Below, piece by piece: positions 37,219-46,185 of a DNA stretch of 64,000 nt. Location of the stretch: positions 310,001-374,000 of the forward strand of contig JAODMT010000009.1 of NCBI GenBank assembly GCA_025464975.1, in the 5' to 3' direction. The translations under genes were made by a program, and so were the position numbers. This DNA is from Microbacteriaceae bacterium (GTDB lineage Bacteria; Actinomycetota; Actinomycetes; Actinomycetales; Microbacteriaceae). Numbering within the stretch: position 1 is the first letter of the stretch; each line of letters opens with the position of its first letter. Below the pieces are notes generated by a model that saw only the letters and a program-made list of their open reading frames with translations, made no database searches and was not told the DNA's origin.

Positions 37219-39987
37219 CTAGAGCGGTGTCACCGTGCCGGCCGTCCCGTCGACGCTGATCCTCTGACCGGTGAGCAGCCGCGTCGTCGCGTCGGGAACG
37301 CCCACGACAGCCGGAATTCCGTACTCCCGCGCAACAACGGCGCCGTGCGAGTTGGCGCCGCCCATCTCCATCACCAAGCCGCCGGCGGTGAGGAACAGCG
37401 GGGTCCACCCGGGGTCGGTCGACGGTGCCACGAGAATGTCACCGGGCTCCAGGTGCGCCCCGACCGGATCCAGGATGACGCGGGCCGGGCCGCTCACCAC
37501 TCCGGCCGACGCCGGAGTGCCGTTTAGCGTGCCGGCGGCCGCGCCCTGTTCGCCGGCGGGCTGTTCGCCGCCGGGCTGTTCGACACGCTGTGCCTCCGGC
37601 TCGGTGCCGTCGGAGAGCAGCACCCGCGGAATGTGTCTGCGCAGCAGTTCGCGTTCGTAGACGAGGCGCCTGTCGTGAACCCGCTGGCGGAAGTCCTCCC
37701 CGGTCAGTCCTGCCTCGGCTTCGGCCAGATCCAGGAAGAAGATGTCGGCCGGGGCGGCAATGCTGCCTGCGATCGTCAACGCTTCGCCGACCTGGAGCAA
37801 CTCCCGGCGCATCGCGGCTATCGCTACGACGAAGAAATACTTCGGCAGCTCACGCAAACCGGCGAGCGCTCGCGTGCGGCTGAGCGCCATCCGCACAATC
37901 AGGCCGCGCACTCGGCCGGCGGCTCTGGCCTTCGCGATCAACCCCGCGACCGCCTCTCTGGCCTGCTTCGCCGCCCCGGCGAATTGTTGGTCGGGGGCAA
38001 GATCCTGGCCCGTGAGCCGTAGGTAGTTGGTGAGTACCCCGATGACGTGCGTGGGGTCCTCCGACCAGCGCGGCATCCCGACATCGATCTCCGCGACGGC
38101 GCGATCGCCGTGCCGGTTCAGGAATTCGGCGAGCGCGGTCTGTGCGACCGCGGGCAGCGATCCCGCACGGTAGCCGGCGACCAGGTCGGGCAGACCTTCG
38201 GTGGTGAACAGTGTCTCACTCTCGGGGTCACCGCTGATCCTGATCGCAACGCCCCACATGGCGAGATCCATCTCGGTGGTCACGTTGTTCGGCAGGCCAC
38301 GCAGCACCGATTGCCACTCGTCGTGCGTCGCGCGATCTCCGATCACCTTTCGGGCAAGAAAGAGCATCGCGAACCCGACGAGAGGTAGCGGAAGGATCGT
38401 CGGAACGATCGGGAACAAATCCCGCCCAAGGACGCGCTTCACGTGTTCCAGCCGCTGGCTTGGGGTGGCGTCATCCGGAACCCGCACGACGCGCCGCAGC
38501 CGGCCCTGCGCACGATCAGCGTGGCGCAGGGCGGCGGCCGGCGACAGTACCGCCTGTAGGGCGGTGATCGGCGCTCTGGCCCGGATGGCGACCCGCGCGA
38601 CGTGCTCAATCAGCGGACGCTTCTGTCGCAGGATGACGGAGAACCGGGGGTCGTCGAACAGCCGGCGCATCACGACCGCCGAGCGGGCCTCCATGACGTC
38701 GAAGACTCGGGGTGCGATCGCGCGGCCGACGGTGCTGCGAATCGCCGGTGTGAGGTCGATGAACAACCTCCCGCCTGCCTCGGCGTACGGGGATGGGCCG
38801 TCGAGGGGGTCAGCCAGCGCGAACCCGGCCGTTGTGGCGATCGACGAGCCGATCAGTCGGAACGCCGCCAGCCCCATCGGCGTGATCGGCCTGGTCAGGC
38901 CTTGCGCGAGGGTGAAGCACAGAAAGAGGCGGGTGCCCGGCGCGGGATACCGCCGGCGGGGCACCGGGTAGAGCGTCGTGATCGGCCGAGCTTGCAGGAG
39001 CCAGAGCGTGCCGTCCCGGTCGATGGCCCACTCGATGTCTTGGGGCTCACCGTAGTGCTCCTCCACCTGATTGCCGATGGCGGCCAGTGCGATGAGTTGG
39101 GCGTCATCCAGACAGGCTCGTGATGTCTCCTCGATCCGCTCGTCCTCGACCCGCTCTGTTCCCCCGTCCGGCAGCGCGCGAATGCGCACCCGCTTGTCGC
39201 CGATCCGGCGCTCCCGCACCTCGCCGGTCACGGTGTCGACCACAAAATGGTCTGGATTCACCGCGCCAGACACGACCGCCTCTCCGAGCCCCGGGCTCGC
39301 GTCGATCACGGCCTCATGGCGGCGACCGGTGAGCGGGTTCGCGGTGAACAACACGCCCGCGACGCCCGGGTCAACCATGCGCTGCACGACGACGGCGAGC
39401 GCTACCTCGCGGTGATCAATCCCGTTTGCCTGACGGTAGGCAACCGCGCGGTCGGTCCACAGGGAGGCCCAGCAGCGACGTACCGCATCCTCCACAGCGT
39501 CTGGCCCGACAACATTGAGAAAGGTGTCCTGCTGTCCGGCGAAGCTGGCGAACGGTAGGTCCTCGGCGGTGGCAGACGACCGCACCGCGACAGCCATGGC
39601 GCGGTCACCGGAGTCATCGCCAACATGATCGTCGCCACCGCGGTCATCGCCGATACGCGCGTACCCGATGCGGATGGCGGCGGAGACCGCTGCCGGCACC
39701 GGTGCACCAAGCACGAGGTCACGCGCCCGGCCCGCGAGCGGCGGCACACTCGCAGGATCGGCAGTGGTCAGCGCGTGCAGCACCTCATCGAGCCCCGCCG
39801 TTCCCGCCACCTCGCGGTATGCCGACGTCGTGAGGCAGAACCCCTGCGGCACCGGGAAGCCACCTCGGGTGAGAACGCCGAGATTGGCGGCCTTACCGCC
39901 GACAAGTGGGAGCGAATCCGCATCGATCTGGTCAAACTCGATGACCAGATCGTGCATGGTCGCCGGTGGCGGCAGCGGTTCCTTCAT
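37219..39987 (-). CDS. PEP-utilising/rifampicin phosphotransferase-like protein
   Basis: 922-residue cytoplasmic enzyme with three parts. N-terminal ATP-grasp (PPDK_N) domain: VGGKAANLGVLTRGGFPVPQGFCLT, FAGQQDTFLNV, IEWAIDRDGTLWLLQARPIT. Central domain with LTRPITPMGLAAF, as in the substrate-binding domain of rifampicin phosphotransferases. C-terminal phosphohistidine swivel domain with GGANSHGAVVAREYGIP. It stops after the His domain and lacks the PEP-binding barrel of true PEP synthases, the Rph architecture. The ATG at 39985-39987 follows AAGGAGG; the longer frame is unsupported. It could inactivate rifamycins or act on another acceptor. Confidence 0.85.
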   Translation of the reverse strand: MKEPLPPPATMHDLVIEFDQIDADSLPLVGGKAANLGVLTRGGFPVPQGFCLTTSAYREVAGTAGLDEVLHALTTADPASVPPLAGRARDLVLGAPVPAAVSAAIRIGYARIGDDRGGDDHVGDDSGDRAMAVAVRSSATAEDLPFASFAGQQDTFLNVVGPDAVEDAVRRCWASLWTDRAVAYRQANGIDHREVALAVVVQRMVDPGVAGVLFTANPLTGRRHEAVIDASPGLGEAVVSGAVNPDHFVVDTVTGEVRERRIGDKRVRIRALPDGGTERVEDERIEETSRACLDDAQLIALAAIGNQVEEHYGEPQDIEWAIDRDGTLWLLQARPITTLYPVPRRRYPAPGTRLFLCFTLAQGLTRPITPMGLAAFRLIGSSIATTAGFALADPLDGPSPYAEAGGRLFIDLTPAIRSTVGRAIAPRVFDVMEARSAVVMRRLFDDPRFSVILRQKRPLIEHVARVAIRARAPITALQAVLSPAAALRHADRAQGRLRRVVRVPDDATPSQRLEHVKRVLGRDLFPIVPTILPLPLVGFAMLFLARKVIGDRATHDEWQSVLRGLPNNVTTEMDLAMWGVAIRISGDPESETLFTTEGLPDLVAGYRAGSLPAVAQTALAEFLNRHGDRAVAEIDVGMPRWSEDPTHVIGVLTNYLRLTGQDLAPDQQFAGAAKQAREAVAGLIAKARAAGRVRGLIVRMALSRTRALAGLRELPKYFFVVAIAAMRRELLQVGEALTIAGSIAAPADIFFLDLAEAEAGLTGEDFRQRVHDRRLVYERELLRRHIPRVLLSDGTEPEAQRVEQPGGEQPAGEQGAAAGTLNGTPASAGVVSGPARVILDPVGAHLEPGDILVAPSTDPGWTPLFLTAGGLVMEMGGANSHGAVVAREYGIPAVVGVPDATTRLLTGQRISVDGTAGTVTPL

Positions 39988-40242
39988 GAGGGCGCCTCCT
40001 TGCGCCATGATAACTCCGGCAGCCGCGGCGAACGAGGCCGCAATCGGTCCGTGCGCTTCTGGCCGAAGCGGTTCGGCGCTTGTACCGTTTCTCCGGAGGA
40101 TCGGTGAGTTCGAGTAGAGCGACCTCGCCGAACTCCCACCAATACGGGGGCATTCGAGCGGATGACCCGTGATCGGCGCGAAACCTCCGGAGAAGCGACG
40201 CACTGCGCGAAAGGCGCCGGAGGCGAGAGCCCTCCCGAGCCG
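39988..40242. other. Gap upstream of the Rph-like gene
   Basis: About 255 bases, no gene seen. It should contain the promoter of the leftward Rph-like gene, but no convincing -35/-10 pair was identified. Confidence 0.35.
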
Positions 40243-40286
40243 GTTTCGAGACGGCCGCGGGCGGCCTCCTCAACCCGCGAACGAAT
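40243..40286. repeat. Dispersed intergenic repeat, copy B
   Basis: Begins GGTTTCGAGACGGCCG (from 40242) and continues CGGCCTCCTCAACC, so the ends GGTT/AACC and the inner GGCCG/CGGCC are inverted repeats. It abuts the ychF stop. It resembles short hairpin repeats scattered between genes in Microbacteriaceae; copy A is at 36440-36483. Confidence 0.7.
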
Positions 40287-41360
40287 CTAGTTGTTGAAGC
40301 GGAACTCCACCACGTCGCCATCCTGCATAACGTATTCCTTGCCCTCGATGCGCGCCTTGCCCTTGGAGCGGGCCTCGGCGATCGAGCCGGCGTCGAGCAG
40401 GTCCTGGAAGCCGATGACCTCGGCCTTGATGAAGCCCTTCTCAAAGTCGGTGTGGATGACCCCCGCGGCCTGCGGCGCCTTCGCGCCCTTCGGGATGGTC
40501 CACGCCCGCGCCTCTTTCGGGCCGGCGGTGAGATAGGTCTGCAAACCGAGGGTGTCGAAGCCGATGCGGGCCAATTGGGTCAGCCCGCTCTCCTCCTGGC
40601 CGGTCGAGGCGAGCAATTCCGCGGCGTCCTCCGGGTCGAGGTCGATCAGTTCCGACTCGAGCTTCGCGTCGAGGAAGATCGCGGTCGCCGGCGCGACGAG
40701 CGCGGCAAGCGATGCGCGGCGCTCGGAGTCGCCGAGGATGTCCTCGTCCACGTTGAAGACGTAGATGAATGGCTTGGTGGTGAGCAGCCCGAGCTCGCGA
40801 ATCGGCTCGACATCGAGCGTCGAGCTGGACAGCGCCTTCCCCCCGTCGAGAATCTTCTGCGCGGCGAGCGCGGTCTGGAGCACGACCGGTTCGGTCCGCT
40901 TGGTCTTGACCTCTTTCTCGAAACGCGGGATCGCCTTCTCGAGCGTCTGCAGGTCGGCGAGGATGAGCTCGGTGTTGATCGTCTCCATATCGGATGCCGC
41001 ATCGACCTTGCCGTCGACGTGAACGACATCCGGGTCGGAGAATCCGCGGATCACCTGCGCGATCGCGTCGGCCTCGCGAATGTTCGCGAGGAACTTGTTG
41101 CCGAGCCCCTCACCGACCGAGGCGCCCTTGACGATGCCGGCGATGTCGACGAACGACACCGGCGCCGAGAGAATGCGCTCGCTGGAAAACAGGTCCGCGA
41201 GGGCGTCCAATCGGGGATCGGGGAGGCTGACAACGCCGACGTTCGGTTCGATCGTGGCGAACGGGTAGTTGGCCGCGAGCACCTGATTCTTGGTGAGCGC
41301 GTTGAACAGGGTGGACTTGCCGACATTGGGCAGACCGACGATTGCAATAGTGAGAGCCAC
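40287..41360 (-). CDS. ychF: Redox-regulated ATPase YchF (Obg-like)
   Basis: 357 residues, ribosome-associated P-loop protein of the Obg family that prefers ATP. G1 box GLPNVGKS (8-15), G3 DIAGIVKGASVGEGLGNKFL, coiled helical insertion, and a C-terminal TGS domain (AGVIHTDFEKGFIKAEVI ... DGDVVEFRFNN). Length matches the family. The GTG start lies 8 nt after TAGACT, so the leader is at most one or two bases. The repeat copy B abuts its 3' end. Confidence 0.97.
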   Translation of the reverse strand: MALTIAIVGLPNVGKSTLFNALTKNQVLAANYPFATIEPNVGVVSLPDPRLDALADLFSSERILSAPVSFVDIAGIVKGASVGEGLGNKFLANIREADAIAQVIRGFSDPDVVHVDGKVDAASDMETINTELILADLQTLEKAIPRFEKEVKTKRTEPVVLQTALAAQKILDGGKALSSSTLDVEPIRELGLLTTKPFIYVFNVDEDILGDSERRASLAALVAPATAIFLDAKLESELIDLDPEDAAELLASTGQEESGLTQLARIGFDTLGLQTYLTAGPKEARAWTIPKGAKAPQAAGVIHTDFEKGFIKAEVIGFQDLLDAGSIAEARSKGKARIEGKEYVMQDGDVVEFRFNN

Positions 41361-41366
41361 GGGCCC

Positions 41367-42125
41367 CTAGTCTATGGGGGCGGCCGGGAGCCGCGCCCGG
41401 TAGAGCATGGTCTTGTATGGCAGCTCGAACCGCTCCCGCCCGGCGAGGGCCGGGTCGGTCGCGACGAGTTCACGCACCGCGTCAAGCACCCGGGTGCGCC
41501 GTTCCTCATCCGCGGTGATCAGGTAGCTGCGCGAGGCGACGAGCGACACGAGAGATCCACCGTCGATCTCGTTGCTCCACTCGACAACATGGGTCTCGAG
41601 CGGTCCGAACGGCGCCCCGATCTCAACGGCGCCGGCGACAAAGCGCTCCGCTTCGCTGGATCCCATGATTTCGCTCAACCGCTGCACCCAGGCAACGGTC
41701 TCGTCCCGGATGTTCCAGACCAGGGCGATCGTGCCGCCGGGACGCAGGACCCGCGCGATCTCCGCGGTGGCCCGGGCCGGATCCATCCAGTGCCAGGCCT
41801 GTGCGACGGTGACGACGTCGACACTCCGATCGGGGAGCGGGATCTCTTCCCCGGTGCCCGGGACGGCGCGAACGGTCGGGAGGGCGCTGCTGAGCGCCAC
41901 GCGCATGACGTCGTCCGGTTCGACAGCGGTCACCTCGAGTCCGCGGGCCACGAGGGATCGGGTGAACTTGCCGGTTCCGGCCCCGAGGTCGAGCGCGACG
42001 CGCGCGCCCGCCGGGATGACCCAGTCGATCGCGGCATCCGGATAGCGTGGACGGGCCCGCTCGTATTCGTCGACGGCTCGACCGAACGAGTTGGCCTGCT
42101 CCGGCGAGCGCTCACGCCCTGCCAT
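41367..42125 (-). CDS. SAM-dependent methyltransferase, class I
   Basis: 252-residue cytoplasmic methyltransferase. SAM-binding motif I LDLGAGTGKFTRSL (about 43-56), acidic residue at the end of strand 2 (EVTAVEPDDVM), motif around VDVVTVAQAWHWMD, typical of methyltransferase domain 11 proteins. Substrate unknown. Its ATG forms TAATG with the stop of the SseB-like gene and follows GGGAGC, so both are one transcript. Its end carries the ychF -10 box. Confidence 0.9.
   Translation of the reverse strand: MAGRERSPEQANSFGRAVDEYERARPRYPDAAIDWVIPAGARVALDLGAGTGKFTRSLVARGLEVTAVEPDDVMRVALSSALPTVRAVPGTGEEIPLPDRSVDVVTVAQAWHWMDPARATAEIARVLRPGGTIALVWNIRDETVAWVQRLSEIMGSSEAERFVAGAVEIGAPFGPLETHVVEWSNEIDGGSLVSLVASRSYLITADEERRTRVLDAVRELVATDPALAGRERFELPYKTMLYRARLPAAPID
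41369..41374 (-). promoter_or_regulatory. -10 box of ychF
   Basis: TAGACT on the minus strand, eight nt before the ychF GTG, inside the stop region of the methyltransferase gene. Confidence 0.5.
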
Positions 42126-42523
42126 TACTGCTCCCGCATCCGCAGATCGTTGAGGAACAGGCCGAGGCCCTCCGGGGTCAGCTCGAACCCGATGGAGCGT
42201 GACGGGTTGACGACCACTCCGGCGCCCGGCGGTATCGAGACGAGCAGCGAGCGTCCCTGGATCGACAGGGCGAAGCTGGCGAGCTCGCCGAATTCGGCGA
42301 TCTGGTCGAGATGGGTGAAGACCGCGAGCATCGAGGCGCCCCCGACGTCGAACAGCACCGGTTGCAGCTGGTCGAGGTTGTCGGTGACCTGGGTGCCGCT
42401 CGGCACGACAACCTGTGTCGCCGCGAACACGTCCAGCACGTCGAGCATGGAGGCCCGCCCCGCGTCGGCGAGCACGATCATTCGCTCGAGTTCGGTTGGC
42501 GGTCTCACCGCTTCCGCATTCAT
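42125..42523 (-). CDS. SseB family protein
   Basis: 132 residues covering an SseB N-terminal-type domain: ELERMIVLADAGRASMLDVLDVF, then VVVPSG and AVFTHLDQIAEFG, and a C-terminal VNPSRSIGFELTPEGLGLF. Found in many Actinobacteria; function unclear. Two ATGs stand side by side; I choose the second (42521-42523), because TATTGT lies six bases before it (leaderless). Coupled to the downstream methyltransferase. Confidence 0.8.
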   Translation of the reverse strand: MNAEAVRPPTELERMIVLADAGRASMLDVLDVFAATQVVVPSGTQVTDNLDQLQPVLFDVGGASMLAVFTHLDQIAEFGELASFALSIQGRSLLVSIPPGAGVVVNPSRSIGFELTPEGLGLFLNDLRMREQ

Positions 42524-42595
42524 CATTCGACAATAACCGCGACAACGGCGGCGCGCTCCCGATGAAGGGTCGGACGCGCGTGAGACGATGCCCAT

Positions 42596-43213
42596 ATGGG
42601 CCTCAACTTCACCGCTATCGACTTCGAGACCGCCAATTCCTCCAGCGCATCGGCGTGTTCCGTCGGCCTGGTCAAGGTGCGCGACGGGCTCGTCGTCGAC
42701 CGGGCGAGCTGGTTCATCCGGCCCCCGCTCGGCCACGACCATTTCAGCGAGTGGAACACGCGCATTCACGGCATTGTGGCTCCGGATGTCGCGGACGCGG
42801 CGCTCTGGAGCGAACAGTTGCCGGACCTCGTCGCGTTCGCCGACGGTGACCACCTCGTGGCGCACAACGCCGGGTTCGACATGGGGGTGATCTCCGGCGC
42901 CTGCCGCGCGAGCCTCATCGACGTACCATCGTTCAGCTATCTGTGCAGCCTAAAGGTGGCGAGAAAGACCTACAACCTGGACTCGTACCGGCTTCCGGTT
43001 GCCGCGATGGCGGCCGGTTTCGAAGACTTCGCCCACCACGACGCCCTGGCCGACTCCGAGGCCTGCGCGGCGATCATCCTGCACGCAGCGAAGCGTCACG
43101 AGGCTTCCTCGATCGAGGAACTCGCGCAGCTCACTTCGGTCCGCATCGGAGTAGTCGGGTCGCCCACTGACCAGCGCGCGGCGGAGGAACGCGCGCCGAT
43201 GGCGCTGGGGTAA
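42596..43213 (+). CDS. 3'-5' exonuclease of the DnaQ/epsilon family
   Basis: 205 residues. DEDDh exonuclease motifs: ExoI IDFETAN (Asp9, Glu11), ExoII HNAGFDMGV, ExoIII HHDALADSEACA with the active His and Asp. No BRCT or polymerase domain. It is similar to stand-alone exonucleases that proofread or degrade short DNA/RNA. The ATG at 42596 follows a GACGAT box by six bases, possibly leaderless. Divergent from the SseB-like gene by 72 bases. Confidence 0.88.
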   Translation: MGLNFTAIDFETANSSSASACSVGLVKVRDGLVVDRASWFIRPPLGHDHFSEWNTRIHGIVAPDVADAALWSEQLPDLVAFADGDHLVAHNAGFDMGVISGACRASLIDVPSFSYLCSLKVARKTYNLDSYRLPVAAMAAGFEDFAHHDALADSEACAAIILHAAKRHEASSIEELAQLTSVRIGVVGSPTDQRAAEERAPMALG

Positions 43214-43228
43214 CCGCCGCGTTCCCGC

Positions 43229-44719
43229 CTACCTGTTTTCGGGAAAACCCAGGTTGATCCCGCCGTGCGACGGGTCCAGCCACCGCCGGGTTACCGCCTT
43301 CTGCCTGGTGAAGAAGTGGACGCCATCCGGGCCGTACGCCTTCGAGTCGCCGAACAGGGAGTCCTTCCAACCGCCGAACGAATAGTAGGCAACCGGAACG
43401 GGAATCGGCACGTTGATACCGACCATGCCGATCTGCACCTCGCGCTGGAAGCGCCTCGCCGCCCCGCCGTCGTTGGTGAAGATTGCCGTGCCGTTGCCGT
43501 AGCGGGACCGGTTGATCAGCGCGACGCCGGCGTCGTAGCTCGGAACCCGCACGATCGAGAGCACCGGACCGAAAATCTCGTCGGTATAGACGCGGGACTC
43601 AGTCGGCACCGAGTCGATAAGGGTCGGTCCGAGCCAGAACCCGTCGCTCTCGCCGTTCACCTCGACGCCCCGACCGTCGACGACGACAGTCGCGCCGTCC
43701 TCGGTAGCGATGTCGATGTAGCCGGATACCCTGTCCCGGTGCTCTCGCGTGATGAGCGGACCCATGTCGCAACCGCGGCGGCCGTCTCCGACCGTGAGCC
43801 CGGACATCCGCTTCGCGATCTTCTCGACGAGTTCATCCGCAACCGGCTCCACGACAACGAGAACACTGATCGCCATGCAGCGCTCCCCCGCCGAACCGAA
43901 TCCGGCATTGACCGCGGAATCGGCGACGAGGTCGAGGTCGGCATCGGGCAGCACGAGCATGTGATTCTTGGCACCGCCGAGGGCCTGGACGCGCTTGCCA
44001 TTCGCGGCGCCCGTCTCGTAGATGTACTTGGCGATCGGCGTCGACCCGACGAACGAGATCGACGCGACATCGGGGTGGTGGAGCAGACCGTCGACCGCGA
44101 CCTTGTCGCCGTGCAGCACATTGAGCACCCCGTCGGGAAGCCCGGCCTCCTGGAACAGCTTCGCCATCCACACGGAAGCAGAGGGGTCCTTCTCGCTCGG
44201 CTTGAGCACCACGGTATTCCCGGCCGCGATCGCGAGCGGGAAGAACCACAGCGGCACCATCGCCGGAAAGTTGAACGGACTGATGATGCCGACAACACCG
44301 AGCGGTTCCCTCGTCGAATACACGTCGACGCCGGTCGAGACGTTCTCGCTGTATTCGCCCTTCATCAGGTGCGGGATGCCGGTGGCGAACTCGACGACCT
44401 CGAGCCCGCGGGCGATCTCCCCCAGGGCATCGGAAAGCACCTTGCCATGCTCCGAGGTGAGGATGGCGGCCAACTCGTCCTTTCGCGCATTGAGCAGCTC
44501 GCGAAAGGTGAAGAGCACCGACTGACGCTTGGAGAGCGAGGTTTCGGCCCACTCGGGAAACGCGGCTCGCGCCGCCCGGACCGCGGCATCCACATCAGAC
44601 GTCGTCGCGAGGCGAACCTCCCTCGCGACGACACCGAGGGCCGGGTCATAAACAGGTGCGGTGCGGGTCGATTCGCCGTCGAATGACACGCCATTGAGCC
44701 AATGATTAACGATTTCCAT
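43229..44719 (-). CDS. mmsA: CoA-acylating methylmalonate-semialdehyde dehydrogenase
   Basis: 496-residue aldehyde dehydrogenase-fold enzyme converting malonate semialdehyde to acetyl-CoA or methylmalonate semialdehyde to propionyl-CoA, in valine, beta-alanine or inositol breakdown. The catalytic Cys is C281 in GSAGERCMAIS. The stretch ALGGAKNHM (246-254) replaces the usual ELGGK, the mark of the CoA-acylating group, which lacks the general-base Glu. The ATG lies 6 nt after TAGCAT (leaderless). No other valine or inositol genes are nearby. Confidence 0.95.
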   Translation of the reverse strand: MEIVNHWLNGVSFDGESTRTAPVYDPALGVVAREVRLATTSDVDAAVRAARAAFPEWAETSLSKRQSVLFTFRELLNARKDELAAILTSEHGKVLSDALGEIARGLEVVEFATGIPHLMKGEYSENVSTGVDVYSTREPLGVVGIISPFNFPAMVPLWFFPLAIAAGNTVVLKPSEKDPSASVWMAKLFQEAGLPDGVLNVLHGDKVAVDGLLHHPDVASISFVGSTPIAKYIYETGAANGKRVQALGGAKNHMLVLPDADLDLVADSAVNAGFGSAGERCMAISVLVVVEPVADELVEKIAKRMSGLTVGDGRRGCDMGPLITREHRDRVSGYIDIATEDGATVVVDGRGVEVNGESDGFWLGPTLIDSVPTESRVYTDEIFGPVLSIVRVPSYDAGVALINRSRYGNGTAIFTNDGGAARRFQREVQIGMVGINVPIPVPVAYYSFGGWKDSLFGDSKAYGPDGVHFFTRQKAVTRRWLDPSHGGINLGFPENR

Positions 44720-44725
44720 GCGGCA

Positions 44726-44731
44726 ATGCTA
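44726..44731 (-). promoter_or_regulatory. Leaderless -10 box of mmsA
   Basis: TAGCAT on the minus strand, six nt before the ATG. Confidence 0.6.
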
Positions 44732-44841
44732 ACCGCGAGCCACGGCGTACCGGGCTGATTGCCGACACCGCATTGTTCCCGAGATGTTCACGCTCCGGCG
44801 GCCCTCACGGCTATGTCGCACCCCGCTGTCACACTGACCTC

Positions 44842-46185
44842 ATGAACCAAATCATCGCCCTCGTCCTCGGCCTCGCCGTCGGCGTCGTGCTCGGGGCGGT
44901 CATCGGCGCTCTGTACGCTCGTTCGCGCCGCGCCGACCTGCTCGCCGAGGTCCCGGCCGGAGTCGACCCGGCGCTGCTGGCATCGCAGCACGAGATTGCG
45001 ATGGCCCGGGTGCGCGCAGAGGAAGCCGCGGCACGGGCGCTACTGACCTCGGACCTCGCGGCAATCCAGGCCACCGCAAGCGCACTGCGGGAGCAGGTGT
45101 ACACGCAGCAGGAGCAGTATCGGGAACTGGTCGAGCGCCATCGGCGCGAGCAGGCGGCCGAAGCCGAGCGCCAGCAGCGCGAGAGCAAGGTGCTTCAGGC
45201 GCTCTCACCGGTGCAGGAGTCGCTGCGCTCAATGCAGCTCAAGGTGACCGAACTCGAAGCTCAGCGCAGCCTTCAGCACGGCGAGCTCAGCGAACAATTG
45301 CGCAACGCGACCGAATCCGAGGAGCGGTTGCGCTCGACCGCCGAGTCGCTGGCGTCGGCTCTGCGCAACAACGCGACGCGTGGCGTGTGGGGGGAAACCC
45401 AACTTCGCAACGTCGTGCAGGCGGCGGGACTCATCGAGCGGGTCGACTTCGACGTGCAGTCAAGCATCAGCTCGGATGCCGGAGCCGGCCGACCGGACAT
45501 GGTCATTCACCTTCCGGGCGGCAAGAACATCGCGGTCGATGCCAAGGTGCCGTTCACCGCCTACCTCGAGGCCAGCCAGATCCCGCTCACCGCCGCCGGC
45601 GAGGAGGGGGCCCGGCGGGAAGCCTTCATCAGGCAACACGTTCGGGCGGTGCGCGCGCACATCGACACCCTCGGTGGCAAGGCCTACTGGGCGGGGCTCG
45701 ATGCCTCGCCGGAACTCGTGATCGCGTTCATCCCGAGTGAGTCCCTCGTGGCCTCCGCCATGGAGGCCGACCCGGGAATCATGGACTACGCCTTCAGCAA
45801 GCGCGTCGCCCTCGCCTCCCCGGTGACGCTGTGGTCGGTGTTGAAGACCGTGGCGTTCAGCTGGCAACAAGACGTGGTGACCCAGGAGGCGAAGATGCTG
45901 TTCGAGACGAGCCGCGAACTGTACGGTCGGCTCTCCACCCTCGCCCAGCACGTGGAGAAGCTCGGCCGTTCGATCGAAAGCACGGTGAAGAACTTCAACG
46001 GATTTGTCGGCTCGCTGGAGCGGCAGGTGCTTCCCTCCGCCCGCAAGCTCAACCTGCTTGACGAGTCCAAAGTTCTCGGGGACCAGCGGGAGATCGAGGA
46101 GATGCCGCGCGATCTCTCGGCGTTCGAACTCGTCGCCGAACTGGAGATCGTGACCGCGCTCGAGTCCGAATCCGAGCAGATCTGA
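44842..46185 (+). CDS. rmuC: DNA recombination protein RmuC
   Basis: 447 residues: N-terminal membrane helix (about 3-24), long coiled coil (about 45-165, rich in Glu/Gln/Arg), then the RmuC nuclease-like domain with GVWGETQLRNVVQAAGLIERVDFDVQ and PDMVIHLPGGKNIAVDAKVPF. RmuC limits inversions and rearrangements at short repeats. The ATG at 44842 was chosen, since the helix starts directly after it; the upstream frame is not conserved. It ends one base before the glpX stop on the other strand. Confidence 0.93.
   Translation: MNQIIALVLGLAVGVVLGAVIGALYARSRRADLLAEVPAGVDPALLASQHEIAMARVRAEEAAARALLTSDLAAIQATASALREQVYTQQEQYRELVERHRREQAAEAERQQRESKVLQALSPVQESLRSMQLKVTELEAQRSLQHGELSEQLRNATESEERLRSTAESLASALRNNATRGVWGETQLRNVVQAAGLIERVDFDVQSSISSDAGAGRPDMVIHLPGGKNIAVDAKVPFTAYLEASQIPLTAAGEEGARREAFIRQHVRAVRAHIDTLGGKAYWAGLDASPELVIAFIPSESLVASAMEADPGIMDYAFSKRVALASPVTLWSVLKTVAFSWQQDVVTQEAKMLFETSRELYGRLSTLAQHVEKLGRSIESTVKNFNGFVGSLERQVLPSARKLNLLDESKVLGDQREIEEMPRDLSAFELVAELEIVTALESESEQI

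Noticed and set aside
40452-42536. 694-codon plus-strand frame opposite ychF and the methyltransferase
   Set aside because: Its composition (Arg/Gly/Asp-rich, no motifs) is that of a shadow frame; the minus-strand genes are unambiguous.
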